Below are positions 35,227-45,078 of a DNA stretch of 64,000 nucleotides, piece after piece. Both the position numbers and the translations under genes were made by a program. The notes beneath the pieces are model-generated. The model saw only the letters and a list, made by a program, of their open reading frames with translations, ran no database searches and was not told the origin of the DNA. The stretch's first letter is position 1, and each line of letters begins with the position of its first letter. Source of the stretch: Cyclobacterium plantarum (GTDB lineage Bacteria > Bacteroidota > Bacteroidia > Cytophagales > Cyclobacteriaceae); assembly GCF_011290685.1 (NCBI RefSeq), contig NZ_JAANYN010000002.1, positions 186,001-250,000 on the forward strand. The letters run 5' to 3'.

Positions 35227-36285
35227 TTATGCATTCAGTGCTTTAATCACTCCAGCAGCAAAGTCCTCTGTCCTGGCAGTACCTCCAAGATCTATGGTTT
35301 TTACCCCCTGCTGAAATACAGTTTCAATAGCATCCACTATTTGGCCTGCTGCCGCTGTTTCACCAAGATTTTCCAGCAAGATGGCACCGGACCAAATGGT
35401 ACCCACCGGGTTGGCAATACCTTTTCCCGCAATATCCGGCGCTGAGCCATGAATGGGCTCAAACATGGAAGGAAATTCCTTTTCGGGGTTGATATTGCCA
35501 CTTCCACCCAAACCGAGACTTCCCATTATTCCGCCTCCCAGGTCACTCAGTATGTCTCCAAACAGGTTGGTGGTGAGGATGACATCAAAATATTCAGGGT
35601 GCAGGATAAAATTGGCACTGGCGTTATCGATATACATTTTTTCCAACTTTACATCCTGGTATTTCTCCGATACCTCGCTGATTACTGCATCCCAATATTT
35701 CAGGCTATGAATCAAGGTATTTGATTTGGTGACATTTGTGACCTTTTTTCTTCTCTTTTGAGCCAGTTTAAACGCAAAATGGGCTACCCGCTCGATTCCC
35801 TTGCGGGTAAAGATACTGGTGTCCGTAGCCAAGCCTTCCGGGCTTTCAGGTCTAAAGAAAGCTCCTGACTGCACAAATTCCCCCTCGTTGTTTTCCCTGA
35901 TGACGACAAAATCGATCTCTTTGGAAGTCTTATTCCTTAACGGACTCTCCAAACCCTTAAAAAGTTTGACCGGTCTGAAGTTTACATATTGTTGAAATGC
36001 TGTCCTCACTTTAAAAGTGTACAACTTTGCCGGCAAGGTATCATCTACTTCTGTAAGACCGACAGCACCAAAAAATACAGCATCAAATGCTTTTAGGGTG
36101 TCCAAACCATCTTCCGGCATAAACGCACCCTCTTTGAGATACCTTCCTGCTCCCCAGTCAAAAAAAGTGTAATCCAGTTTAAAATCAAATTTTTTGGCAG
36201 CCGCCTCCAAGACTTTAAGTGCTGCAGGTATAATCTCATGGCCGATGCCATCGCCTGGGACTATTGCTAATCGATACGTTTTCAT
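35227..36285 (-). CDS. Isocitrate/isopropylmalate dehydrogenase family protein (tartrate/D-malate dehydrogenase-like)
   Basis: The 352-residue enzyme carries the family blocks: VPGDGIGHEIIPAAL (residues 9-23), an RENNEGEFVQSG segment (about 129-140), YIDNASANFILHP (about 218), a TTNLFGDILSDLGGGIMGS (about 236-254) metal site and EPIHGSAPDIAGKGIANP (about 273-290). Such enzymes oxidise a 2-hydroxy acid with NAD and release the neighbouring carboxylate as CO2. The neighbours argue for a sugar-acid or tartrate-type substrate rather than leucine biosynthesis: no leuA, leuC or leuD is nearby. First of a tightly packed run of four. Confidence 0.9.
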   Translation of the reverse strand: MKTYRLAIVPGDGIGHEIIPAALKVLEAAAKKFDFKLDYTFFDWGAGRYLKEGAFMPEDGLDTLKAFDAVFFGAVGLTEVDDTLPAKLYTFKVRTAFQQYVNFRPVKLFKGLESPLRNKTSKEIDFVVIRENNEGEFVQSGAFFRPESPEGLATDTSIFTRKGIERVAHFAFKLAQKRRKKVTNVTKSNTLIHSLKYWDAVISEVSEKYQDVKLEKMYIDNASANFILHPEYFDVILTTNLFGDILSDLGGGIMGSLGLGGSGNINPEKEFPSMFEPIHGSAPDIAGKGIANPVGTIWSGAILLENLGETAAAGQIVDAIETVFQQGVKTIDLGGTARTEDFAAGVIKALNA

Positions 36286-36334
36286 AAAATTAATTTATTG
36301 TATTACTGATTTAATTCTTTTTTTTAACTAATTA

Positions 36335-36958
36335 TTATTGTTGGGGTATAAACCCTATTTGGCTTTTCCACCTGCCCCGTGCAAAACCAAAGCCGTCACC
36401 CTCGGGTACCTTTCCATTGGAATGTGGAAGGAACTCCACCTGGATTAAACTTCCCTTTTCTATGGTAATGTTCTTTACCTCCACTACATGCGGTGCGTAC
36501 TCTTCAATATCCTTTCCATAAATGCTGGGATTCTGAAAATTCATTACCTTTTTGCCCCCAATTTTTAAAACATAGAAACATTCCCCATCCGATTCCAACA
36601 GAGAGGTAAAATGGATAGAGTATACTCCAGAAGGCTGTTTAAAGGTAGTGGTGGCCGCTGCCCATTGGTCAGTAGGTTGCTCCACAGTATTTACTGCGAT
36701 GGCATTTCTGGCTTTGTCGTAGTAAGCAGGGGAAAACCCTTCTACTGAAAGGTCCCATGCTGCCGGTTCTTGAAGAGGCAGACTCCTTTGACATTCGTAT
36801 TCCAAACCTGAATGCCAACCATGCAGCTGCGCAACCAATGCAGCATCAAATGCCTCCTGCGAGTCTGTTTGCTTCCCAAGAGCAGAATGAAAATTGTCCG
36901 TTATTCCTGAAAACAAACAAACATTTGCTATTATGGAATAAATGATAAAAGATTTCAT
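36335..36958 (-). CDS. Secreted protein of unknown function
   Basis: The 207-residue product has a signal-like N-terminus (MKSFIIYSIIANVCLFSG). The mature part is beta-rich; a YDKARNAIAVNTVEQPTDQW stretch and IHFTSLLESDGECFYVL suggest a jelly-roll of the carbohydrate-binding kind, but I do not recognise a family. It lies between the cytoplasmic sugar-acid genes (49 bases downstream) and the secreted glycosidase gene (48 bases upstream), so a role in substrate binding or processing is plausible. Confidence 0.65.
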   Translation of the reverse strand: MKSFIIYSIIANVCLFSGITDNFHSALGKQTDSQEAFDAALVAQLHGWHSGLEYECQRSLPLQEPAAWDLSVEGFSPAYYDKARNAIAVNTVEQPTDQWAAATTTFKQPSGVYSIHFTSLLESDGECFYVLKIGGKKVMNFQNPSIYGKDIEEYAPHVVEVKNITIEKGSLIQVEFLPHSNGKVPEGDGFGFARGRWKSQIGFIPQQ

Positions 36959-37006
36959 ATAAAATTTCTATAGTATGTCAAATACATAAACGGAGTCAAA
37001 TCTACA

Positions 37007-38110
37007 TTAAAATTTTCCCCCGGTTATTTCCTTCACCAGGTCAAAAAAACCTTGTTTACGCTCGGAGTTGATGCCCCAGTCAACAGGCACACTTTGATAT
37101 CCCTCTTCATAAGGCTCTCCATCTCTTCTGTAATCAAAAAATCCCCAGGAAACATAATGTTCTACTGCCACGGTGAAATTGTTTCTCTCTTTGTCAAAAT
37201 CATAATGATCGTCTTCGTTGACCACCACCGGCATGGGGCGGTACCCTTCTACCTTCCTGGTATTTTTGATCAGGGTCTCCATTTTTTCCGGTGTATTCAC
37301 ACCATTGCCATGAATTAAGATATAATCAGAAGCTTTGACGACATTGGGATTGGGAACGGTATTTCCTCCATAACTGGTACTTACAAGAAGCCGATACCCA
37401 TTGCTCTCCATGGTTTTTACCAGTTCAATGAGCTCATGTACCCTGTCCGGCATGAGAATTTCGTGCACATATGCTTTGACATTGCACTCATTGTTAACCT
37501 CTATCAACACGTTTCTGTATCCCTCCTTTAAAACCCAGTTTACCGTATTTTTTACCGCATTGATCACCGCTTGTTCATTTTCCAGATTTTGGTCCTGCCC
37601 AAAATAGAAAATACCCAACATGACCACCATTTCCAGGTCATCGGCTTTGTCCAGGACGCGCTTTAACCGATCCATATAGGCCGGTCTCAATTCACCGTCC
37701 GGATGGAAAGGTGAATTGTACCATTCCTTATTCCCATAACCGGTAGGACTTCCCCCTTGCATATTGATGGTAAATGCATTCATTCCATATGATTTCCACT
37801 CATCCATGGCCGCCACAAATTCAGCAGTATTTCTATCCGGATCCCATTCTCCTGTATCCGGATAACCAAAAAGTTTTCTGGTTTCCGGATTCAGGTCATC
37901 AAAAATCCCCTGCACCATGCGGGAATTCATCAGTAGCCCCTCTATTTTGTTGCCTTTCCAGGTCCGGCCTTCGTAGGTAGGCTTTCCATTCACGTAAAAG
38001 GCCTCTCCCTTTATCGTAACAACCGTATTTTGTGCGATGGATTGTGTGGCCAAAAACCCAGTCAAACAGGTGATAATAAGCGTCAGTGTGAAATAATGTG
38101 GTGTTTTCAT
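37007..38110 (-). CDS. Secreted GH-A-clan-like glycoside hydrolase
   Basis: The 367-residue protein has a signal peptide ending SIAQ (about residue 26). The body looks like a TIM barrel of clan GH-A (cellulase-like): YGMNAFTINMQGGSPTGYG near the barrel start, VLIEVNNECN (about 203-212) with the N-E acid/base pair after strand 4, and MPVVVNEDDHYDFDK (about 298-312) with the likely nucleophile Glu after strand 7. The exact GH family is uncertain. It follows the DUF5060 glycosidase gene by 98 bases. Confidence 0.75.
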   Translation of the reverse strand: MKTPHYFTLTLIITCLTGFLATQSIAQNTVVTIKGEAFYVNGKPTYEGRTWKGNKIEGLLMNSRMVQGIFDDLNPETRKLFGYPDTGEWDPDRNTAEFVAAMDEWKSYGMNAFTINMQGGSPTGYGNKEWYNSPFHPDGELRPAYMDRLKRVLDKADDLEMVVMLGIFYFGQDQNLENEQAVINAVKNTVNWVLKEGYRNVLIEVNNECNVKAYVHEILMPDRVHELIELVKTMESNGYRLLVSTSYGGNTVPNPNVVKASDYILIHGNGVNTPEKMETLIKNTRKVEGYRPMPVVVNEDDHYDFDKERNNFTVAVEHYVSWGFFDYRRDGEPYEEGYQSVPVDWGINSERKQGFFDLVKEITGGKF

Positions 38111-38208
38111 GATATTTAATTTAAAGGGATAAGGAACTTCAATAGCATTATTTTTACGTATTCCCTTTGCTATCAGGGATTTTTATGGAATTTTACAAAT
38201 CCAATTCT

Positions 38209-40182
38209 TTACTTTTTCCGTACCAAAATCACCCAATCTTCCTTCACATCCTCAGGCGGCATGCCCAGGTTTACCCATCCGGGACCGGTGACCTCCGTGA
38301 CATTGCCTCCCTGTATCCTTGGCTTTTTGATATTAGGCAGTGCTGAAAGCACCGAAGCCGGTTCACGGGAATAGGTTTCTTCGATTATCATTTCCTTTCC
38401 TTTTTGAAGTTCACCCCCTGTTCTGGGGTTGTACCAGTCCACCGTATAGGTACCGTTACTGCCCTGCAAGTTAAGTGATGCCCCACCTCCTGCGGGGAGA
38501 TAAATGACATACAGTTCACCATTGTCGGTGAACACGAAATCTTTTTCACTACGGGTCAGACCATTGGCATTTTCCATCTCCCAAAAGGGAATATTGTTGT
38601 TTTTGTAAAAATCCATGGCATGACGGGTATAGTCCCACAGGGCATCCCGGCTCCGCCAATCTTCCATATTCAGGTCATTTTGTTCTTCGGAATAACCAAA
38701 ATACCATTCTACCCCATCTCCTCCGGCAGCGATGGTGGCCCAATAAGTGGCTCTGGCCTCATCCTGGTTATAGTTATCATCGTAGTCATCAGTAGTCACA
38801 CCAAGACCTCCGGTACCGGCTTCATCCATAGACACATTCCACTTTCTTCCTGCACGACGGGAGGCATTGACCCAATAAGAAATCACATCAAAATTATGCC
38901 AGGGACGCATGCTATTGGTCTGGATGGAGGGGCCTTCAAAATATTCAAATCCTAATAAGGGAGTATAGGCCTGTTGATATTGGCCTGGGAAAGTATGTGT
39001 AACTACAGGGTGATCGTAGGGGTCCAGGCTATGAATATACTGGGCATCTGACTTGGCATTCAACTGATCCGGGTCATTCAATTCTTCCCAAAGATCGTGT
39101 TCCTCTCCCAGGTTCCAGTTTAGGGCATGATGGTGGGAAAATCTGGCAATCAGTTCCCGGTAATAAAGTTTTCTCTCAGGTCCCAATTTCCCGCCATTTA
39201 GCAACTGGTCATTTTCATTTTCATGGGTTTTGAAATGAAGGAACATGCCCAAGTGATCTCCATGGGTAAAGACCATTTCCCATTGGGCCAACTTGGAGAC
39301 ATCATAGCGGTCCACCTCCTGATGATTGATCCAGGGCCAAATATTTTTGCCATCTCCACCTGCCGATAAAGTCAAAAATGAAAAAGCATTCATCCCTTTG
39401 GCATTCAGGTAATTCAGGGCACCAATAAGCCCCTTCCCCTTGTTGTCTTTCCATGTAGGATCTCCCGCTTTCCAATCCTGAATATGTGCTTCATACTTTT
39501 TCAATGGAGTGGCTCCACGGCCATCTTTATGCTGAGTGCTTCCCCAAATCAAATTGTCGCCATAATCTTTTGTAAGGCCGGAATGGGTATAAGTGCCATC
39601 AAAATCAGCATACCCCAATAACGTTTCCGGAGCATCGGCTCCGCCTTTCATAAACCATTCCCCGTTATCGAATCGCAAATAATGCTCTCCCACGTATCTG
39701 AGCATTCCTTTTGCCCTGTGGTCTGCCCCGCTTTTGTCCGTGTCGGAAATAGAGATTGTTCCACTTGCTCCATTAAAAGAAACGGGTTCTCCCGCACTGG
39801 AACTGGTACTCACTGCAATATTTTCTCCCATTCTGAAGGATGCCGTGTAAGTCCATTGACCGGTTTTAGGTGGGGTAAAATGCACTCTCCATTTGTTTCC
39901 GGAAGTAGCACTTGTTTCTGCGGCATTTCCGTCTGCGGCAAAGTACCCCGGTACGACCAAAGCATCCGTTCCATCTTCATGCCTGAAGGTAACATTTAAC
40001 CTGTAGCCACTGAAGGGATTGTATTCATCGGTTTCGCTGGCCTCAGGTCCATCGAAAGTGAGTGTGACCGGGTGCCATTTTTTTAACTCTCCATCTACAG
40101 AAACATTTGCCTGGGCAAATAATAAATTCGGACTGGTCAAAAGTGTAAGCACTAAAATTAATACCAATGTTGATTTCTTCAT
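38209..40182 (-). CDS. DUF5060-domain glycoside hydrolase
   Basis: The start at 40182 (MKKSTLVLILVLTLL) gives a proper signal peptide ending LFAQ; an ATG at 40233 adds 17 Asn-rich residues. Residues about 25-130 are the DUF5060 beta domain (WHPVTLTFDGPEASETDEYNPF), then a TIM barrel with HHALNWNLGEEHDLWEEL (about 370; acid/base) and SMDEAGTGGLG (nucleophile Glu), then a beta sandwich at the C-terminus. DUF5060/DUF4038-type proteins are putative glycosidases of polysaccharide loci, in several cases linked to agar- or carrageenan-type marine glycans. Substrate unknown here. Confidence 0.8.
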   Translation of the reverse strand: MKKSTLVLILVLTLLTSPNLLFAQANVSVDGELKKWHPVTLTFDGPEASETDEYNPFSGYRLNVTFRHEDGTDALVVPGYFAADGNAAETSATSGNKWRVHFTPPKTGQWTYTASFRMGENIAVSTSSSAGEPVSFNGASGTISISDTDKSGADHRAKGMLRYVGEHYLRFDNGEWFMKGGADAPETLLGYADFDGTYTHSGLTKDYGDNLIWGSTQHKDGRGATPLKKYEAHIQDWKAGDPTWKDNKGKGLIGALNYLNAKGMNAFSFLTLSAGGDGKNIWPWINHQEVDRYDVSKLAQWEMVFTHGDHLGMFLHFKTHENENDQLLNGGKLGPERKLYYRELIARFSHHHALNWNLGEEHDLWEELNDPDQLNAKSDAQYIHSLDPYDHPVVTHTFPGQYQQAYTPLLGFEYFEGPSIQTNSMRPWHNFDVISYWVNASRRAGRKWNVSMDEAGTGGLGVTTDDYDDNYNQDEARATYWATIAAGGDGVEWYFGYSEEQNDLNMEDWRSRDALWDYTRHAMDFYKNNNIPFWEMENANGLTRSEKDFVFTDNGELYVIYLPAGGGASLNLQGSNGTYTVDWYNPRTGGELQKGKEMIIEETYSREPASVLSALPNIKKPRIQGGNVTEVTGPGWVNLGMPPEDVKEDWVILVRKK

Positions 40183-40232
40183 GTTTTTTGGGTTTAGGTT
40201 ATTTTGGTTTGTATTCCTCTCACTTGTATTCA

Positions 40233-41420
40233 TTAATTAAACGACTCACTAATTTTTTTAATAAATTGACTTTTAATTTTATCGGTAATTTCCCCATCGC
40301 TTTGATCAAGGCCCAATCTTACAATCACCATGTTCCATTCAGGGATAATGAATATATTGTTGTTGTTATGGCCCCATGCTCCAAAGGTGCCAGGTGGGGC
40401 ATCAGGCCATTTCCGCTCCCCGTTAGGTAGGATCCCGTTTACCCACCAGTTGAATCCATATACCCCACTGCCTTGCAATCCACTATCAAAATGACCCAAA
40501 GGAATTGAGCTTGGTACCTGAACAGCACTTGCCTGGAGAACCCAATCTTTTGGGATTAACTGTTTACCGTCCCAATTACCTTGATTTAAAAATAGGTATC
40601 CAAAACGGGCGATTTCTCGTGCTGAAATGAAAATGTGGTTACTATTATTGCCTGCACCTCCATTGATTTTGTAGCCCTTGTGATCACCAAAATCACCCCA
40701 TTGCCACTTTTTGGGGTTGATTCCAATCGGATCCAGTACGCGATTTTTAAGAAGATCCTCCAAAGGCTCTTCTGCAATCAAGGTCAAAATAAAGGCGAAT
40801 TGATTCATGGCTGAATCCCAATAGGCATATTTTGAACCTGGTGGTCTAAACAAGGGTGCTCCGGGAATAAAGGGGGTAGCACTTGGACCATGGGTATAAT
40901 TTCCCCTGGCCTCGTCACCCTGAGCCCTGTACCCGGAGGTCATGGTGGTAAAATGTCTCAAAGTCAAATCGGGATAATTTTCTCGCATTTCAGGTACAAT
41001 ATCACTTACCGGTGTATTGAGGCTGGCCTTACCGTCACTTATCAACAGGCCTAAAGCGGTACTGGTAAAAGATTTGGTTACTGACCACACCCCATGAACT
41101 TTGTCCACATCCTCACCTTCCCAAATGAGGTACCCATTCCGAATGATCATCACCTCCTTTACACCGTCATGCCCGGAATTATCTTCTAAAAGTTGAATCG
41201 CCTCTTTTAACTTAGAAGAACTTAGACCCTGTGATTCCGGTGTGGTTACCTCCCATTTCTCTCCCGGGAATACTACATTTCCCCTCACTTTTAGCGTATC
41301 CTCAGGAAGTCTTTTATTATCCTCGCAGATGTATCTATCAATACCTGGTTTTCCTTGTAAACAATAAACATTTATAAGGAAAAGCTGAAAGAGTATAAGA
41401 TATTTAATACCAGGATTCAT
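40233..41420 (-). CDS. Serine hydrolase of the beta-lactamase/class C family
   Basis: The 395-residue protein has an N-terminal hydrophobic signal. The nucleophile motif S-x-x-K is SVTK in GVWSVTKSFTSTALGLL (about residues 132-148). The tyrosine motif is likely in YAYWDSAMNQF and the third motif is the H-N-N in GAWGHNNNNIFI (about 352-363). Family members act as esterases, peptidases or transesterases. Located among secreted glycan-processing genes, it may remove ester groups from a glycan; that is a guess from context. Confidence 0.85.
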   Translation of the reverse strand: MNPGIKYLILFQLFLINVYCLQGKPGIDRYICEDNKRLPEDTLKVRGNVVFPGEKWEVTTPESQGLSSSKLKEAIQLLEDNSGHDGVKEVMIIRNGYLIWEGEDVDKVHGVWSVTKSFTSTALGLLISDGKASLNTPVSDIVPEMRENYPDLTLRHFTTMTSGYRAQGDEARGNYTHGPSATPFIPGAPLFRPPGSKYAYWDSAMNQFAFILTLIAEEPLEDLLKNRVLDPIGINPKKWQWGDFGDHKGYKINGGAGNNSNHIFISAREIARFGYLFLNQGNWDGKQLIPKDWVLQASAVQVPSSIPLGHFDSGLQGSGVYGFNWWVNGILPNGERKWPDAPPGTFGAWGHNNNNIFIIPEWNMVIVRLGLDQSDGEITDKIKSQFIKKISESFN

Positions 41421-41460
41421 CGGAATATTTTAAAATTAAATTTTACCGTTTATCGTGCGT

Positions 41461-42372
41461 TTAAAGATTTTCTATTGGTTTAAAAGGGTCGGCGAGGCGA
41501 TCCTTGATAAAACTACTGATTTTTTCATGTCCCATCTCCTTATCTAAAAAACCAAAAACAGCGACAGCCTCTGTATTACTCAGGGCGTGTTTATCATCAT
41601 CCCTTCCAAAGCTAAATATGGCCATGTTATCAGGTTGTACCCATCCTTCGTCTCCGCCTTCACTTACTCCTTTGGCACCTACATATAAAATGTGATCGGC
41701 ATCTTCATCTACAAAATAAAAGAATGGAGAAGGGAAGTTGTTGCCAAAATCCGGGTTTAGATAACCAAGCCCTTTACCGTGTTCAAATTTTCGGTGAACC
41801 CCATCTTCTAATACATAATACTGCTGATCAATATCCATTTCCCCACCAACAGGCCCTTCCCAAAGGAAGGCGAATAAATCATTCGCCTCCAAAACTTCGA
41901 TGGCAGCATGGCTCGGGAAGAAATGGTAGCGAATCTTATATTTTTCATTGCTTGATGCCAATACCATATGGCGTCCTTGAAGCGTATCTGCAAAATCGAT
42001 TGGTTTTCCATCCTCGCCAATCCAGTAGGAGGATCCCCCTCCTCCACGGCAAGGATGCCCGAAACCATCTGAAGCAAAGTTGGGCCACCCTCTCCATTCC
42101 CGCTTATCCACACAGTTATTGCTAATCCAATCCAGGCCTTGCTCATCGATCGCTGAATTAAATCCTGTCGATGGAGCTCCCGTTTCGGCATGTCTTTTTT
42201 CAAAGTGCCAGGTGCCATTTGCCGCATTGATCTTCCATGTCACATAGTCGAATTGCTTCGCTTCAATCACCAGAACATTTTCCACGCTACCCTTTTCAGC
42301 ATTTTCTTGATGCGCAGCTTGTCCACAGGCAGCCAATAAAAACAGGCTTAAAACTAAAATCCGAATTTTCAT
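41461..42372 (-). CDS. Lipoprotein of unknown function
   Basis: The start at 42372 (MKIRILVLSLFLLAACGQ) gives a clear lipoprotein signal with the lipobox Cys at residue 16; an upstream in-frame ATG at 42486 would add 38 residues that do not look like a signal. The mature about 285 residues are rich in aromatic residues and Gly (HPCRGGGGSSYWIGEDG; HFFPSHAAIEVLE), possibly a beta-sandwich fold. I do not recognise the family. Its gene is in line with the secreted DUF6797 and FG-GAP proteins, suggesting a periplasmic or outer-membrane role in the same pathway. Confidence 0.65.
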   Translation of the reverse strand: MKIRILVLSLFLLAACGQAAHQENAEKGSVENVLVIEAKQFDYVTWKINAANGTWHFEKRHAETGAPSTGFNSAIDEQGLDWISNNCVDKREWRGWPNFASDGFGHPCRGGGGSSYWIGEDGKPIDFADTLQGRHMVLASSNEKYKIRYHFFPSHAAIEVLEANDLFAFLWEGPVGGEMDIDQQYYVLEDGVHRKFEHGKGLGYLNPDFGNNFPSPFFYFVDEDADHILYVGAKGVSEGGDEGWVQPDNMAIFSFGRDDDKHALSNTEAVAVFGFLDKEMGHEKISSFIKDRLADPFKPIENL

Positions 42373-42567
42373 GTGCTTGTATTTTTTTTTAAAACCACAA
42401 TTTGCCCGCACCGAATAGTGGTATAGCCCATCCCACACTTTGGTGAGGGGCTTACATTTTGTCCAGGTAGTTGCCGGGACATCCACTTGCGTGAAGCTAT
42501 CATCATGCTCAGTTTAATGAACCAAGGAATAAATGGGTCAAAATTATTGAAGTAGTGCATCTTTAAC

Positions 42568-44973
42568 CTAATTTTCAAATTCTTCAGCAGGTACTTTGTG
42601 AATGGTTTTATGAATCATGTGATTTAACTCCTCCCCTTTTGCTGTAGTAATCTGATAACTTATTGACATGACCAATCCCAATGAAGCGTCAATCATATCG
42701 GGCAAGGCTTCAAGTGTACCAAGCGAGGTATTTACCGCACCTGGTTTCAAGGCAGGAATTTCTATAAATACTGATTTTTTATCATCGGATAAGCGAATTG
42801 CTTCAATCTGTACCTGGTCGGGTTTGGTTTCTCCGGGATTGTCCACGGAATATTGCTTACCCCGCGTACCATATTGACTTGTCCAGGGATAGGTCCATTT
42901 TTGCAATTGGTAATTTTCTATATCAACAGCAAGTTTAGAATCTAATTCTTGTGAAAATTTTATTTCAATACCTCCTGCTTTGGTTTGCACGGCTATGGGC
43001 ACATTTAATGCCTGCCCGGTATACCTAACCCGGTGAAAAGAACCCCAGTCTTCACCAATGGATTGCCAACTGGTCATCCCTGCCATGTATAAATGTCCGT
43101 CATCGTGAAAACGGCCTCGCTCCAGACCTGATTTAAACAAAAGCGGCAGGTTTAAATGGGCCCCCTGCCACACACCATTCACCTCTTCCTTTAGAATCAG
43201 GGAGAGGTTTCCACGACCATAGGAAGCCAATAAGAGGTCATCCCTGAGTTCTTCCGGCCATTTGTCGCTTGTGATAAACATGGGTTTTGCTGGAGAATTG
43301 TCCATATAATGGGGCGTCCAAACAACAGGGGGCTCAAAGGAATCAGGAGTTTCAGTCTGATGGGCGGATGGTACAAATCCGTGGAAGCCCCCTTGTTTAA
43401 TCCGGTGCACCTTGCTTGTAGGTACCCAATTGCCTTCATTATCTGCGTAAATCAGCTCACCATCAGGGCCCACATCCATTCCATTGGGATTACGAAGTCC
43501 TCTTGCAATAATTTCCAGTTGCTCTCCATCCGGAGATAATTTAAAAAGCACGCCGTGATGGGGCGTTATTTCTGCATTTTTAGCGGGCCCTTCTCCCCTG
43601 AGGTAGGGTGGCCAGGGAGTTGATTTGGCAAAATAAAAATTTCCCTCTGCGTCGGTTTCCAGATTTAATGTGAACGCATGAAAATTGGTGGAAGCCATGA
43701 GCTCATTATTAAAATTCTCATAATAATCTGCAAATCCATCATCATTTACATCATGAAGCCTGGTAATTTGATCACGCCCGATCACATAAATCTGCCCATC
43801 CACTACTTTTACGCCGCTGGGCTGAAACAAACCGGTTGCGAACCGGTGCCATTCTAATGTGCCTAACTCTTCCTTTATTCCATCGACCAACCATACATCT
43901 CCACTCAGTGAAACCACTACGGCACGCCCATCGGGAAGAAAATCTACGTCCATCAAGCGGATAAAAGATTTCCAGGGATTATCTGAAGGAATGGTGAGCT
44001 GATCTACCTTAAATGGTCCTTCTTCCTCTCCCATCATTGCTTCCGTTTGTACGGGTTCCCACTGATCAGGCCCAGGGGATTTAAAATTGGACAAATCGGA
44101 TACAATCCTGGCCTGATCCAGGTAGGAGGCCATATAAGTCGATCCCTGGCCGAAAAGTACCGGGCCGATTGAAAGCTTGAATTTTACGGCTTGTTGTAAC
44201 ACAGGAAGATCCAAAATAAGGTGACGATTGGCTACCCTCCATGTTGGTTTAACATCAAAAATGCCTTGCAAACCTACGACACGGGTATTGTTGCCTACCT
44301 TTAAGCTGATATGTTCCTTTGAATCAGCAACCGAAACGATCTCCATTGCTGCATTTTCCGGTACCTGTAGTACCCGCAAGGAGATCGTTTCCTTAGTGGG
44401 ACTCAAATTTAGGGTTCGGGTAAACACAGGATGACCATCAACCAGCTCGAATCCAGGTAATTCGAGAACATCGCTATTACCAACCGAATAGGAAAAAAGA
44501 ACCTTATCGCCATTGATATAAAGCCCCTTGTAATGCGCTTGCTTTTTTGGAATTGGTCCATAGGGCCAGGTCCTGGGATCATCAAAATCTCCATCCAATG
44601 ACCATCCCGGCGTTTTGCTGGTTTCAAAATGAGTGATCCCATCAGGACTGGGCCAATCCTCCAATCCATCACGTCCTAAATACCAATGCAGGAAGCCTCC
44701 GGTCCAGGCACTGGCAACACGCAATAAGTCCGTATCAAAAGTCATTACTGCCTGATGGTCTGTTCCCAACTTGACTGCGATTCCTTTATTCACGAAAATG
44801 CTACTTGTCGTCAGCGGATCATGGGCAATTGTAGTGGTTACAAATGGCCCATGGTCCATTGGGTTCATATTATCCGAAGGTTGAAACTGGGCTTGAAGGG
44901 GTAAAGACATGCATAAGCAGGTAAATACAAACAATGCTGGGATTAAACGTAGTTGTCCTTTTGAATTTTTCAT
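42568..44973 (-). CDS. Secreted DUF6797 / sorbosone-dehydrogenase-like beta-propeller protein
   Basis: The 801-residue protein has a signal peptide ending LQAQ (about residue 29). Residues about 30-330 match the DUF6797 domain (MDHGPFVTTTIAHD; TPGWSLDGDFDDPRTWPYGP). Residues about 340-640 look like a six-bladed PQQ-type/NHL propeller with the FLPDGRAVVVSLSGDVWLVDG, GLRNPNGMDVGPDGEL and EGNWVPTSKVHRIKQ segments seen in L-sorbosone dehydrogenase relatives. The C-terminal Ig-like part follows. No heme c motif is present, unlike many planctomycete relatives. Likely extracytoplasmic sugar or glycan oxidation or binding; the cupredoxin nearby could take electrons. Confidence 0.8.
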   Translation of the reverse strand: MKNSKGQLRLIPALFVFTCLCMSLPLQAQFQPSDNMNPMDHGPFVTTTIAHDPLTTSSIFVNKGIAVKLGTDHQAVMTFDTDLLRVASAWTGGFLHWYLGRDGLEDWPSPDGITHFETSKTPGWSLDGDFDDPRTWPYGPIPKKQAHYKGLYINGDKVLFSYSVGNSDVLELPGFELVDGHPVFTRTLNLSPTKETISLRVLQVPENAAMEIVSVADSKEHISLKVGNNTRVVGLQGIFDVKPTWRVANRHLILDLPVLQQAVKFKLSIGPVLFGQGSTYMASYLDQARIVSDLSNFKSPGPDQWEPVQTEAMMGEEEGPFKVDQLTIPSDNPWKSFIRLMDVDFLPDGRAVVVSLSGDVWLVDGIKEELGTLEWHRFATGLFQPSGVKVVDGQIYVIGRDQITRLHDVNDDGFADYYENFNNELMASTNFHAFTLNLETDAEGNFYFAKSTPWPPYLRGEGPAKNAEITPHHGVLFKLSPDGEQLEIIARGLRNPNGMDVGPDGELIYADNEGNWVPTSKVHRIKQGGFHGFVPSAHQTETPDSFEPPVVWTPHYMDNSPAKPMFITSDKWPEELRDDLLLASYGRGNLSLILKEEVNGVWQGAHLNLPLLFKSGLERGRFHDDGHLYMAGMTSWQSIGEDWGSFHRVRYTGQALNVPIAVQTKAGGIEIKFSQELDSKLAVDIENYQLQKWTYPWTSQYGTRGKQYSVDNPGETKPDQVQIEAIRLSDDKKSVFIEIPALKPGAVNTSLGTLEALPDMIDASLGLVMSISYQITTAKGEELNHMIHKTIHKVPAEEFEN

Positions 44974-45078
44974 TTGGCCTGTGGAGATCTTATTGATTTA
45001 ACGATCAAAATAGTTTTAATTTAAGCATTAATTTACTTTTGAATGAGCAAAAATACAGATGGGAATGATCCCTAAATG

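Noticed and set aside
42373-42486. N-terminal extension of the lipoprotein at 41461-42372
   Set aside because: The extra 38 residues are not a signal peptide and would bury a clear lipoprotein signal starting at 42372.
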